A stretch of 64,000 nt of DNA from positions 56,573 to 120,572 of the forward strand of contig NZ_JARVKY010000025.1 of NCBI RefSeq assembly GCF_029813785.1. The letters run 5' to 3'. The notes beneath the pieces are model-generated. The model was given only the letters and a program-made list of their open reading frames with translations, ran no database searches and was not told the origin of the DNA. Made by a program: the position numbers and the translations under genes. This DNA comes from Streptomyces sp. DH41 (GTDB taxonomy: Bacteria > Actinomycetota > Actinomycetes > Streptomycetales > Streptomycetaceae). Position 1 is the stretch's first letter, and every line of letters begins with the position of its first letter. Positions 26,264 to 35,241 of the stretch are shown here, piece by piece.

Positions 26264-27849
26264 GCGGACGGCGACGGCCGCGGCCGCGGACCCTGCGGAC
26301 GCGGCTCGTCGTCGCGTCGGTGGCGCTGATCGCGGTGGTGTGCGCGGTGATCGGCACGGTGACCACGGTGGCGTTGCGGTCGCATCTGTACGACCAGTTG
26401 GACGGGCAGTTGGACGAGGTCGTGGGCCGGGTGTCCGGCCTCGGACCGCCCGGGGGCCCCAAGGGCGGGGGCCAGGGCCCGCTGCGGATGGACCTGGACG
26501 CGTTCGTCACCCGTGGCCCGCAGCCCCGCCACACGATCGTCGCCGACGTGCGCGACGGCGTGGTCGTCGACGCCAAGTACGGCCGGGACTCCGACGAGAG
26601 CACCGACCTCAGCGGCATGACGGCGGTCCCCCTCAGCGCGGAGCAGCGGGCCGCGCTGGCGACCGTCCCCCAGGACGGCGGCGCGCACACCACCGAGATC
26701 CCGGGCCTCGGCGACTACCGCGTGGAGTACCGCGCCGGCGCGGACGGCAGCTACTACGCCGCCGTCCCGACCTCCGGGGTCACGGGCACCATCAACACCC
26801 TGGTCCTCGTGGAGGCCAGCGTCACCGCCGCCGGCCTCATCGCCGCCTCCCTCGCCGGGACCGTCATCGTGGGTGTCGCCACCCGCCCCCTGCGCAGGGT
26901 CGCCGCCACCGCCACCCGCGTGTCCGAACTCCCGCTGCACGCGGGTGAGGTGAACCTCAACGAGCGCGTCCCGGAGTCCGAGTGCGACCCGCACACCGAG
27001 GTCGGCCGGGTCGGTGCCGCGCTCAACCGGATGCTGAACCACGTGCACGGGGCGCTGCACGCACGGCAGGAGAGCGAGACGCGGGTACGGCGGTTCGTCG
27101 CGGACGCCAGCCATGAGCTGCGTACGCCACTCGCCTCCATCAGCGGGTACGCCGAACTCACCCGCAGGGGAGGGGAAGAGGTCGGCCCCGACACCCGGCA
27201 CGCGCTGGGCCGCATCGAGTCCGAGGCCGGGCGCATGACCCTGCTGGTCGAGGACCTGCTGCTGCTCGCCCGCCTGGACGCCGGACGCCCGCTGGAGTTC
27301 GGGCAGACCGACCTCGTACCGCTCGTGGTGGACACCGTCAGCGACGCCCGCGCGGCGGGCCTCGGCCACAACTGGCGGCTCGACCTGCCCGAGGAACCGG
27401 CGTCGGTGTCGGCGGACGCCGCCCGGCTCCAGCAGGTGCTGGTCAACCTGCTGGGCAACGCCCGCAACCACACACCGCCCGGTACGACCGTCACCGCGCG
27501 CGTGCGGGCCGACGGGGCGTGGCTGTGCGTGGACGTCGAGGACAACGGGCCGGGCGTCCCGGCCGAGTTGCTGCCGCACGTCTTCGAGCGGTTCGCGCGC
27601 GGCGACTCCGCGCGGTCCCGGGCGACCGGATCCACGGGCCTCGGGCTCGCCATCGTGCAGGCCGTGGCGACCGCGCACGGCGGTGGCGTGACGGTCGACA
27701 GCGTGCCGGGCCGGACGGTCTTCACCCTGCACCTGCCCGCGCTCCGGCAGCGGCAGCGACAGAGCGCGCCACCGCGCTCACAGGCACACCAGAGCCTCAC
27801 CACACAGGTACACCACAGCCTCACCACACGGGTGCGACAGGAGAGTTGA
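26260..27849 (+). CDS. sensor histidine kinase
   Basis: A 529-residue membrane kinase with TM1 about 17-40, an extracellular sensor of about 130 residues, TM2 about 180-205, a HAMP domain, HisKA with the phospho-acceptor H285 in DASHELRTPL, and HATPase with N box NLLGNARNHT, G1 DVEDNGPGVP and G2 TGLGLAIV. The C-terminal 25 residues are a short HxSLTT repeat. All catalytic motifs are intact, in contrast to the large pseudokinase at 13.8-18.4 kb. It is coupled to the response regulator and followed 14 bases later by glycosyltransferase genes, suggesting an envelope-related output. Confidence 0.93.
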   Translation: MSGRRRPRPRTLRTRLVVASVALIAVVCAVIGTVTTVALRSHLYDQLDGQLDEVVGRVSGLGPPGGPKGGGQGPLRMDLDAFVTRGPQPRHTIVADVRDGVVVDAKYGRDSDESTDLSGMTAVPLSAEQRAALATVPQDGGAHTTEIPGLGDYRVEYRAGADGSYYAAVPTSGVTGTINTLVLVEASVTAAGLIAASLAGTVIVGVATRPLRRVAATATRVSELPLHAGEVNLNERVPESECDPHTEVGRVGAALNRMLNHVHGALHARQESETRVRRFVADASHELRTPLASISGYAELTRRGGEEVGPDTRHALGRIESEAGRMTLLVEDLLLLARLDAGRPLEFGQTDLVPLVVDTVSDARAAGLGHNWRLDLPEEPASVSADAARLQQVLVNLLGNARNHTPPGTTVTARVRADGAWLCVDVEDNGPGVPAELLPHVFERFARGDSARSRATGSTGLGLAIVQAVATAHGGGVTVDSVPGRTVFTLHLPALRQRQRQSAPPRSQAHQSLTTQVHHSLTTRVRQES

Positions 27850-27863
27850 GAAGAGTCGGTCCC

Positions 27864-29255
27864 ATGCGAACCGACTCTTCTCCCGGCTCCCTGCCGGCGC
27901 GGGAGCACCTCCCGGCCGCAGGACCCGGTACGCCCGTCCTGGACGTCGTGATCCCCGTCTACAACGAGGAGAAGGACCTCGGGCCGTGCGTCCGGAGACT
28001 GCACGAGCACCTCACCCGGACGTTCCCGTACGCCTTCCGCGTCACGGTCGCGGACAACGCCTCCACCGACGCCACCCCGCACGTCGCGGCGCGGCTGGCG
28101 GCGGAGCTCGCCGAGGTCACGTCCTTCCGGCTGGAGCAGAAGGGCCGTGGCCGGGCCCTCAGGACCGTCTGGTCGGCCTCGGACGCCCCGGTCCTCGCCT
28201 ACATGGACGTCGACCTGTCCACCGACCTGAACGCGCTGCTGCCGCTGGTGGCCCCGCTGATATCCGGGCACTCGGACCTCGCGATCGGCTCCCGGCTGGC
28301 CCGCAGCTCACGGGTGGTGCGCGGCGCCAAGCGGGAGTTCGTCTCCCGCTCCTACAACCTCATCCTGCGCGGCTCCCTCCAGGCACGCTTCTCCGACGCC
28401 CAGTGCGGCTTCAAGGCGGTTCGCGGGGACGTGGCCCGGGTGCTGCTGCCGCTGGTGGAGGACACCGGCTGGTTCTTCGACACCGAGATGCTGGTGCTCG
28501 CCGAGCGCGCGGGGCTGCGGATCCACGAGGTGCCGGTCGACTGGGTCGACGACCCGGACTCCACCGTGCACATCGTGCGGACGGCGACCGACGACCTCAA
28601 GGGCGTGTGGCGGGTCGGCAAGGCCCTGGCCACCGGTTCGCTGCCGCTGGACCGGCTGGCGCGGCCCTTCGGTGACGACCCGCGCGACCGCGACCTGAAG
28701 AACGTACCGCCCGGACTGGCCCGGCAGCTCGTCGGCTTCTGCGTCGTCGGCGTCCTGTCCACCCTGTTCTACCTGCTGCTCTACAGCGGCTTCCGCCACG
28801 TGGGCGGCTCCCAGCTCGCCAACGCGTTCGCCCTGCTGGTCTCGGCGGTCGCCAACACGGCCGCCAACCGGCGGCTGACCTTCGGGGTGCGGGGCCGCGG
28901 CGGTGCCGTGCGGCACCAGGCGCAGGGGCTGCTCGTCTTCGGTATCGGTCTCGTCCTGACCGCCGGTTCGCTCGCCGCCCTGAACGCGGCGAGCGCGGAC
29001 CCGGACCACTCGACCGAACTGGCGGTGCTGATCGCCGCCAACCTCGCGGCCACCGTGCTGCGCTTCCTGCTCTTCCGCGCCTGGGTGTTCCCGGACGCGC
29101 CGCCCGCCGAGGACATGCCGGCTGCCGTGGTCGCGTCGCCCGTCGTGGACGTGCCCGAACCTCAGCTCCAGCACCCCTACCGCACCCGCGGCGCCGCCAC
29201 GGTGGGCCTGCGGCCGGCGTCCCCCGCCGACACCGACCCGAGGGACGGACGATGA
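27864..29255 (+). CDS. bifunctional GT2 glycosyltransferase-GtrA membrane protein
   Basis: A 463-residue fusion. Residues about 25-270 are a dolichyl-phosphate-mannose-synthase-like GT2 domain (LDVVIPVYNEE, ADNASTDAT, YMDVDLSTD, CGFKAVR). Residues about 285-405 form a GtrA-type four-helix membrane domain (LVGFCVVGVLSTLFYLLLYS). It should make a polyprenyl-phosphate sugar at the inner face and help flip it. It sits 14 bases behind the kinase gene and overlaps the next glycosyltransferase start, so regulator, donor synthesis and transfer appear to be one operon. Confidence 0.9.
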   Translation: MRTDSSPGSLPAREHLPAAGPGTPVLDVVIPVYNEEKDLGPCVRRLHEHLTRTFPYAFRVTVADNASTDATPHVAARLAAELAEVTSFRLEQKGRGRALRTVWSASDAPVLAYMDVDLSTDLNALLPLVAPLISGHSDLAIGSRLARSSRVVRGAKREFVSRSYNLILRGSLQARFSDAQCGFKAVRGDVARVLLPLVEDTGWFFDTEMLVLAERAGLRIHEVPVDWVDDPDSTVHIVRTATDDLKGVWRVGKALATGSLPLDRLARPFGDDPRDRDLKNVPPGLARQLVGFCVVGVLSTLFYLLLYSGFRHVGGSQLANAFALLVSAVANTAANRRLTFGVRGRGGAVRHQAQGLLVFGIGLVLTAGSLAALNAASADPDHSTELAVLIAANLAATVLRFLLFRAWVFPDAPPAEDMPAAVVASPVVDVPEPQLQHPYRTRGAATVGLRPASPADTDPRDGR

Positions 29256-31498
29256 CAACCCACTACGGCAGGACGACGCACTACGGCAGGACGACGCACG
29301 CGGAAGACACGCGTCCCCCGGGCGGCGAGGACGGGGGACCGCCGTCGGAGGCGCCACCCACGCCCGGCCGGCCCCGGCAGCCGCGCCTCCGGCAAGTGTG
29401 GCGGGGCCGCCCCGAGGACCCCCGCTGGGTCCGCCCGGCGCTGCTCGGCCTGCTGCTGGCCACGGCCCTGCTCTACCTCTCCAACCTCAGCGCCTCCGGC
29501 TACGCCAACTCCTTCTACTCGGCGGCCGTGCAGGCGGGCAGCCAGTCGTGGAAGGCGTTCTTCTTCGGTTCGCTCGACGCCGCGAACGCCATCACCGTCG
29601 ACAAGCCCCCGGCCGCGCTGTGGCCGATGGCGCTGGCGGTGCGGGTCTTCGGGCTGAGCTCGTGGTCGGTCCTCGCACCCGAGGTGCTGATGGGCGTCGC
29701 GACGGTCGCCGTCGTGTACGCGGCCGTGCGCCGCCGGTTCAGTCCCGCGGCCGGGCTGATCGCCGGGGCCGTGCTGGCGCTCACGCCCGTCGCGGCGCTG
29801 ATGTTCCGGTTCAACAACCCGGACGCGCTGCTGGCGCTGCTGATGTCCGTCGCCTGCTACCTCGTCGTGCGCGCGCTCGAGGACGGCCGGACCAAGTGGC
29901 TGGTGTGGGCCGGTGTCGCGATCGGTTTCGCGTTCCTGACGAAGACCCTCCAGGCCTTCCTGGTCCTGCCCGCCCTCGCCCTCGTCTACGGCGTCTGCGC
30001 GCCGGTGCGGCCGAGAAGGCGGCTGGGACAGCTCGCGCTGGCGACCGTCGCGATCGTCGTATCCGGCGGCTGGTGGGTCGCGGCCGTGGAACTGTGGCCG
30101 GCCTCCTCGCGCCCGTACACCGGCGGCTCGCAGAACAACAGCTTCCTGGAGCTGACCTTCGGCTACAACGGCCTCGGCCGCCTCAACGGTGAGGAGACCG
30201 GCAGTGTCGGTGGCGGGGGCGGCGGCATGGGCGGTGGTGGCGGCGGGCAGTGGGGCGAGACCGGCTGGGACCGGATGTTCAACGCCGAGATCGGCGGCCA
30301 GATCTCCTGGCTGCTCCCGGCCGCCCTGATCCTGCTCGCCGCGGGCCTGGTCGCGACGCGGCGCGGCGGCCGTACCGACACGGCTCGCGCGTCCTTCCTG
30401 GTCTGGGGCGGCTCGCTGCTGATGACCACGGCCGTCTTCAGCTACATGGCCGGCATCTTCCACCAGTACTACACCGTGGCCCTCGCGCCCTACCTGGCGG
30501 CCGTGGTCGGCATGGGCGCGGCGACGCTGTGGGAGCGACGCGAGCGGGTCTGGGCGTCGCTCGCCCTCGCCGCCGCCGTCACGGCGAGCGCGGCCTGGGG
30601 ATACGTCCTCCTCAACCGCACGCCCGACTACGTTCCCTGGCTGAAGTGGCTGGTCCTGGTCGGCGGTCTGGCCGCCGCGCTGGGGCTCGTCTTCGCGGGG
30701 CGGCTGGGGCGGCGGGTCGCCCTCGCGGCGGCGGGGCTGGGTGTCGTGGCGTCCCTGGCGGCGCCCACCGCGTACACGGTGAGCACCGTGCGGGAGGGAC
30801 ACAGCGGTTCCATCGTCACGGCCGGTCCGGCCGGCGCGAGCATGATGGGCGGCCCGGGCGGTGGTGGCGGCGGTGGCCGGGGCGGCTTCTCCGGCGGCGG
30901 CGGTTTCCCCGGCGGCGGAAACGCACCCGGGCAGGGACAGGGACAAGGCCAGGGACAAGGCCAGGGACAGGGACAAGGCCAGGGCCAGGGCGGTCCCGGC
31001 ACCGGCGGCTTCCCCGGAGGCGCACCGGGCCAGAACGGCCAGACGGCCCCGGGCGGCCAGACGGCCCCGGGCGGCCAGACCGGCGAGGGCGGCCGCATGG
31101 GCGGAGGGGGCGGCGGCATGAGCGGCCTGCTCAACGGCGCCCAGGTCGACTCCGAGGCCAAGAAGCTGTTGGAGGCCGACGCCGACCGGTACACCTGGGT
31201 CGCGGCCGCTGTCGGCTCGCAGAACGCCGCGAGCTACCAGCTCGGCACCGGCGACCCGGTGATGGCGATCGGTGGCTTCAACGGCACGGACCCGTCGCCG
31301 ACCCTGGCCCAGTTCAAGAAGTACGTGGCGGACGGAGAGATCCACTACTTCGTCGGCGGCGGCGGCATGGGCGGCATCGGCGGTATGGGCACCGACTCCG
31401 GCACCTCGTCGCAGATCACGTCCTGGGTCGAGGCCAACTTCAAGGAGGTCACGGCCGGTTCGGCCACCTTCTACGACCTCACACAGCCGACGGGCTGA
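29252..31498 (+). CDS. GT39/ArnT-like membrane glycosyltransferase
   Basis: A 748-residue polytopic protein. The N-terminus MTTHYGRTTHYGRTTH comes from an 18-bp duplication; about a dozen helices follow, with the family's acidic/proline motif TVDKPPAALWP in the first external loop (about 110-120). A Gly-rich periplasmic loop and a (GQ)n tract (about 565-590) come from 6/12-bp repeats, and the C-terminal soluble domain holds DADRYTWVAA. It takes sugar from a polyprenyl-phosphate donor, presumably made by the upstream GT2-GtrA protein (ATGA overlap), and transfers it to a surface acceptor. The acceptor is unknown. Confidence 0.9.
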   Translation: MTTHYGRTTHYGRTTHAEDTRPPGGEDGGPPSEAPPTPGRPRQPRLRQVWRGRPEDPRWVRPALLGLLLATALLYLSNLSASGYANSFYSAAVQAGSQSWKAFFFGSLDAANAITVDKPPAALWPMALAVRVFGLSSWSVLAPEVLMGVATVAVVYAAVRRRFSPAAGLIAGAVLALTPVAALMFRFNNPDALLALLMSVACYLVVRALEDGRTKWLVWAGVAIGFAFLTKTLQAFLVLPALALVYGVCAPVRPRRRLGQLALATVAIVVSGGWWVAAVELWPASSRPYTGGSQNNSFLELTFGYNGLGRLNGEETGSVGGGGGGMGGGGGGQWGETGWDRMFNAEIGGQISWLLPAALILLAAGLVATRRGGRTDTARASFLVWGGSLLMTTAVFSYMAGIFHQYYTVALAPYLAAVVGMGAATLWERRERVWASLALAAAVTASAAWGYVLLNRTPDYVPWLKWLVLVGGLAAALGLVFAGRLGRRVALAAAGLGVVASLAAPTAYTVSTVREGHSGSIVTAGPAGASMMGGPGGGGGGGRGGFSGGGGFPGGGNAPGQGQGQGQGQGQGQGQGQGQGGPGTGGFPGGAPGQNGQTAPGGQTAPGGQTGEGGRMGGGGGGMSGLLNGAQVDSEAKKLLEADADRYTWVAAAVGSQNAASYQLGTGDPVMAIGGFNGTDPSPTLAQFKKYVADGEIHYFVGGGGMGGIGGMGTDSGTSSQITSWVEANFKEVTAGSATFYDLTQPTG

Positions 31499-31514
31499 CC
31501 GGACGGAAGGACGC

Positions 31515-31552
31515 GCTGTACAGCGTATAAGAGCCCCTATACGCTGTACAGC
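31515..31552. promoter_or_regulatory. perfect 38-bp dyad operator for the MFS gene
   Basis: GCTGTACAGCGTATA, 8 bases, then its exact reverse complement ending at the base before the MFS start codon. Each arm holds the palindrome GCTGTACAGC. This is the likely binding site of the TetR encoded downstream. Confidence 0.85.
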
Positions 31553-33058
31553 ATGACGACGTCCTCCCCGGAACAGAAGGCCGCGCCCGCGGTCCAGGGC
31601 CACCCGCAGCGGTGGCTGATCCTCGGTGTCATCAGCCTCGCCCAGCTGACCGTGGTGCTGGACAACACCGTGCTGAACGTGGCCATCCCCTCGCTCACCG
31701 ACGAACTGGGCGCGGCGACCTCGGACATCCAGTGGATGATCAACGCCTACTCACTGGTGCAGTCCGGACTGCTGCTCACCGCGGGCAGCGCGGCCGACCG
31801 TTACGGCCGCAAGAAGATGCTCACCGCGGGTCTCGCCCTGTTCGGGCTGGGCTCGCTGGCGGCGGGCCTCGCGGAGACCACCGGGCAGTTGATCGCGGCG
31901 CGGGCCGGGATGGGCGTCGGCGGCGCGCTGCTGCTGACCACCACGCTCGCGGTGGTCATGCAGATCTTCGCGCCGGAGGAGCACGCGAAGGCGATCGGCA
32001 TCTGGAGTGCGGTCAGCGCGCTCGGCTTCGCCTGCGGCCCGTTGATAGGCGGCCTCGTGCTGGACCACTTCTGGTGGGGCGCGATCTTCCTGATCAATCT
32101 GCCCGTCGTGGCGCTCGGGCTGGTCGCGGTCGTGACCCTGGTCCCCGAGTCGAAGAACCGGCAGGGCGACCGCCCCGACCTGCTCGGCGCCGTGCTCTCC
32201 ACGATCGGCATGGCCGCGCTGGTCTACGCGATCATCTCGGGCCCCGAGTACGGCTGGACGTCGGGCCGGGTGACGGCCACGGCGGCCGTCGCGGTCGGGG
32301 TCCTCGCCCTCTTCGCGTACTGGGAGAGCCGTATCCCGTACCCCATGCTCGACCTGGCCTTCTTCCGCAACCAGCGGTTCACGGGCGCGGTGGCCGGGCT
32401 GGTGCTGATCACCTTCGGCATGGGCGGCGCGTTGTTCCTGCTCACCCAGCACCTGCAGTTCGTGCTCGGGTACGGCCCGCTGGAGGCGGGACTGCGGACC
32501 GCGCCGCTGGCCCTGACGGTGGTGCTGCTGAACTTCTCCGGGGTGGCGGCGAAGTGGCTGGCCAAGCTGGGCACGCCGGTGGCGGTGCTGCTCAGCATGG
32601 TGCTGATGTCGGCGGGCCTGGTGGCCATCGCCACGCTCACCGGCGAGGGCTACGCCGGCACGCTGCTGGGTCTGCTGCTGATCGGCGTGGGCTGCGCGCT
32701 CGGCAACCCGGCCATGGCACACGCGATCATGAGCGCGATTCCGCCGGCCAAGGCGGGGGTCGGCGCGGGCATCAACGGTACGTTGGCGGAGTTCGGCAAC
32801 GGGCTGGGCGTGGCCGTGCTGGGCGCGGTGCTGAACTCCCGGTTCGCGGCGCTGGTGCCGGTCGCGGCGACGTCGTTGCCGGCCGCCCTGGCCTCGGCGG
32901 AGGGGGAGAGGGAGCGGCGGCAGGTGATCGACGCGTTCTCCTCCGGGCTGGAGAGCAGTCAGTTGGTGGGGGCGGTGGCGGTGCTGCTCGGCGGGATGGT
33001 GGCGGCGGTGCTGTTGCGCAGGGCGGAGCGGGCGGACTCGGAGGTTGTGAGCGCCTAG
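31553..33058 (+). CDS. MFS drug exporter (DHA2/EmrB-type)
   Basis: A 501-residue transporter with about 14 helices. Motif A-like DRYGRKKML lies near residue 82, and the DHA2 motif LDNTVLNVAIPSL near residue 36. It exports an unknown compound by proton antiport. The ATG abuts the operator, so the transcript is probably leaderless or the operator overlaps the transcription start, giving tight repression. The TetR gene follows in the same direction after about 150 bases. Confidence 0.93.
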   Translation: MTTSSPEQKAAPAVQGHPQRWLILGVISLAQLTVVLDNTVLNVAIPSLTDELGAATSDIQWMINAYSLVQSGLLLTAGSAADRYGRKKMLTAGLALFGLGSLAAGLAETTGQLIAARAGMGVGGALLLTTTLAVVMQIFAPEEHAKAIGIWSAVSALGFACGPLIGGLVLDHFWWGAIFLINLPVVALGLVAVVTLVPESKNRQGDRPDLLGAVLSTIGMAALVYAIISGPEYGWTSGRVTATAAVAVGVLALFAYWESRIPYPMLDLAFFRNQRFTGAVAGLVLITFGMGGALFLLTQHLQFVLGYGPLEAGLRTAPLALTVVLLNFSGVAAKWLAKLGTPVAVLLSMVLMSAGLVAIATLTGEGYAGTLLGLLLIGVGCALGNPAMAHAIMSAIPPAKAGVGAGINGTLAEFGNGLGVAVLGAVLNSRFAALVPVAATSLPAALASAEGERERRQVIDAFSSGLESSQLVGAVAVLLGGMVAAVLLRRAERADSEVVSA

Positions 33059-33207
33059 GAGCGCGGGCGGCCTGTCCCGCGGCGCGGCTACCGGTCGTTC
33101 GTGGTTGATCGCGCCCGCGCGGCCGGGCCGCGTGTCGATGCGGCCTCGCGCCCCTCGCGGGGTGCTCTTGGCTGACCGGCGTCCGACGAGTCGAGGAGAA
33201 TGTGCGC

Positions 33208-33981
33208 ATGGCGAAGGAAGGGCGGCAGGGACCGCGGGCCAGTGTCTGGCTGCCGGACGAGGGCCGTCGGGGCGGGCGGCGCGGCGGGCATCCGTCCGGG
33301 CATCCGTCCGGGCTGGACCGCGAGCGGATCACCGAGGCCACCGTCCGGCTGCTGGACGCCGAGGGCCTGGCCAAGTTCTCGATGCGCCGCCTGGCCGCCG
33401 AGCTGGATGTCACCGCGATGTCCGTCTACTGGTACGTCGACACCAAGGACGAGCTGCTCGAACTCGCCGTGGACGCCGTCTTCGGCGAGCTGCGCCACCC
33501 CGACCCGGAGGCCGGCGGCGACTGGCGCGGGCAGCTGCGCACACTGGCCCGGGAGAACCGCACCCTGCTGGTGCGCCACCCCTGGCTGTCCCAGCTGACC
33601 GGCACCTACCTCAACATCGGGCCCCATTCGCTGGCCTTCTCCCGGGCGGTGCAGCGCGTCATGCGCCGCAGCGGTCTACCCACGCACCGCCTGACCGGTG
33701 CCATCTCCACCGTCTTCCAGTTTGTCTACGGCTACGGCACCATCGAGGGCCACCTCCTCGCCCGGGCGGCGGCCACCGGCAAGAGCCCGGACGACTACTT
33801 CCAGGAGTCCATGAGCGCGGTGGCCGAGTCACCGGACACCGCGGCGGACGTCATCGAGGAATCGCGGGCCCTCATGGCGGCCCGCGGCGGCGACACGGTC
33901 GCGGAGATGCTGGACCGGGACTTCGAGTTCGCGCTGGACCTGCTCGTGGCGGGCATCGAGGCGATGGTCGAACGAGGCTGA
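33208..33981 (+). CDS. TetR-family regulator (TetR_C type)
   Basis: A 257-residue regulator. A Gly/Arg/His-rich N-terminal extension (1-35) precedes the helix-turn-helix (GLAKFSMRRLAAELDVTAMSVYWYV). The ligand domain resembles the TetR_C tetracycline-repressor-like group. The ATG at 33208 has GAGGAG 9 bases upstream; a GTG at 33202 is too close to that site. It probably represses the adjacent MFS gene through the 38-bp dyad. Confidence 0.9.
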   Translation: MAKEGRQGPRASVWLPDEGRRGGRRGGHPSGHPSGLDRERITEATVRLLDAEGLAKFSMRRLAAELDVTAMSVYWYVDTKDELLELAVDAVFGELRHPDPEAGGDWRGQLRTLARENRTLLVRHPWLSQLTGTYLNIGPHSLAFSRAVQRVMRRSGLPTHRLTGAISTVFQFVYGYGTIEGHLLARAAATGKSPDDYFQESMSAVAESPDTAADVIEESRALMAARGGDTVAEMLDRDFEFALDLLVAGIEAMVERG

Positions 33982-33988
33982 CCACTAC

Positions 33989-34123
33989 GCCCGGCGGCCA
34001 GTCGTCCGTCGCCACGCCCGGCGGTCAGTCGTCCGTCGCCACGCCCGGCGGCCAGTCGTCCGTCGCCACGCCCGGCGGTCAGTCGTCCGTCGCCTCGCCC
34101 GGCGGTCAGTCGTCCGTCGCCAG
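33989..34123. repeat. five 27-bp tandem repeats overlapping the PPOX 3' end
   Basis: Exact-length 27-bp units start at 33989, 34016, 34043, 34070 and 34097. The last unit contains the stop codon of the leftward PPOX gene. On the minus strand each unit reads V/L-A-T-D-D then TGA or TGG then P-P-G. Moving downstream the sixth codon is TGA (gene stop), TGA, TGG, TGA, TGG. Confidence 0.93.
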
Positions 34124-34576
34124 GCGTGCCGGGAAGCCCCCCGTCGCCACCGGACCCCACTTCTCCGGCGTCACCCGAATGATCGACTTTCCCTGCTCCA
34201 CCATGGCCCGCCGGTACTCGTCCCAGTCGGGATGCTCACCGGCGATGTTGCGGTAGTACTCCACCAGCGGCTCCACGGAGTCGGGCGTGTCGATGACCTC
34301 CGCCGTGCCGTCGATCTGGACCCAGGGGCCGTTCCACTCGTCGCTGAGCACGATCAGGCTGACCCGCGGGTCGCGGTGCGCGTTGCGCGTCTTGGCCCGC
34401 TCCGGATAGGTGGAGACCACGATCCGGCCCGAGTCGTCGACCCCGCAGGTCAGCGGCGATCCCTGCGGGCCGCCGTCGGTCCGCCGGGTCAGCAGGATCG
34501 CCCGGTGCCGGGGGCGTACGAAGTCCAGCAGTTCGTCCAGACCGACGCGGGTGTTCGTCGCGATGTTCGGTGCCAT
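34106..34576 (-). CDS. PPOX-class FMN/F420-dependent oxidoreductase
   Basis: A 156-residue split-barrel protein of the pyridoxamine-5'-phosphate-oxidase-like group. Recognisable are RPRHRAILLTRRTDGGPQGSP, RIVVSTYPERAKTRNAHRDP and WVQIDGTAEV, typical of actinobacterial F420- or FMN-dependent reductases (TIGR03618-like). The substrate is unknown. Its C-terminal codons lie inside the first of five 27-bp repeats, so loss of the TGA would extend the protein by nine-residue repeats. Confidence 0.87.
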   Translation of the reverse strand: MAPNIATNTRVGLDELLDFVRPRHRAILLTRRTDGGPQGSPLTCGVDDSGRIVVSTYPERAKTRNAHRDPRVSLIVLSDEWNGPWVQIDGTAEVIDTPDSVEPLVEYYRNIAGEHPDWDEYRRAMVEQGKSIIRVTPEKWGPVATGGFPARLATDD

Positions 34577-34585
34577 GCCGCCAGC

Positions 34586-35014
34586 CTAGGCCGCGCTCCC
34601 GCTGCCCGCCCCGCTGCCGGGTCCGCCGGCCGTATCGCTGTGCGGGCGCAGCGCCTCCGCGAGGCTGTCGTACACCGGCACGTCCCGGCGCAGGCCGGAC
34701 AGTTCCAGCACGCGGCTCGGTACGCCGTGCGGGGCGGCCACCACCCGCAGCCGGGTGTGGGCGGGCAGGCGGCGGCGCACCCGGTCTAGGAGGCGGACGC
34801 CCTGGGAGTCCATGAAGCGGGTCGCGGTCAGGTCCAGCACGAGCACGCGCAGCCCGTCGGAACGGCTGTCGGAGTGGTGGTCCACCGCCGTCATGATCAG
34901 GGGCAGCAGCCCCATGGCGTTGCAGAAGTCGATCTCGGGGGGCAGTGCGAGCACGGCGCAGCCGGGTGGGTCGCACGGCTCGCACGGTGGGGGGAGGAAG
35001 GTCACGTCACTCAC
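34586..35014 (-). CDS. STAS-domain anti-sigma factor antagonist-like protein
   Basis: A 142-residue STAS domain: GCAVLALPPEIDFCNA, then VLVLDLTATRFMDSQGVRLL, where the Ser of DSQG is the usual phosphorylation site, and a Gly/Ser/Ala-rich tail. Such proteins release a sigma factor by binding its RsbW-like kinase. Several starts are possible; the GTG at 35014 fits the domain boundary, and an ATG at 35068 would add 18 residues. It is divergent from the GAF-ANTAR gene. Confidence 0.75.
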   Translation of the reverse strand: MSDVTFLPPPCEPCDPPGCAVLALPPEIDFCNAMGLLPLIMTAVDHHSDSRSDGLRVLVLDLTATRFMDSQGVRLLDRVRRRLPAHTRLRVVAAPHGVPSRVLELSGLRRDVPVYDSLAEALRPHSDTAGGPGSGAGSGSAA

Positions 35015-35241
35015 CTGACAGACGTCCGCCGGCTTCCGGTCGAGGCCGCTTCCTGACCCTGCTCCCATTCCATCACGCCGGCGGCGAGGTGGGGAAGGCG
35101 CCCGCCCGGTCCTTCGGCCGGACGTCACCGGCAGGCAACCAAGCAGCTAAAGTGCTGTTCGTCCTGTGCTCGCAGTCGGGAATGTGCTGCGGAGCTCTCC
35201 TGCGCACGGCCGTTTGGCCGCGCATGCCGAAGAGGTTCGTG

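Noticed and set aside
33989..34123. CRISPR-like array
   Set aside because: The 27-bp units are contiguous without unique spacers and no cas genes are present; the same holds for the 34-bp array at 48552-48719.
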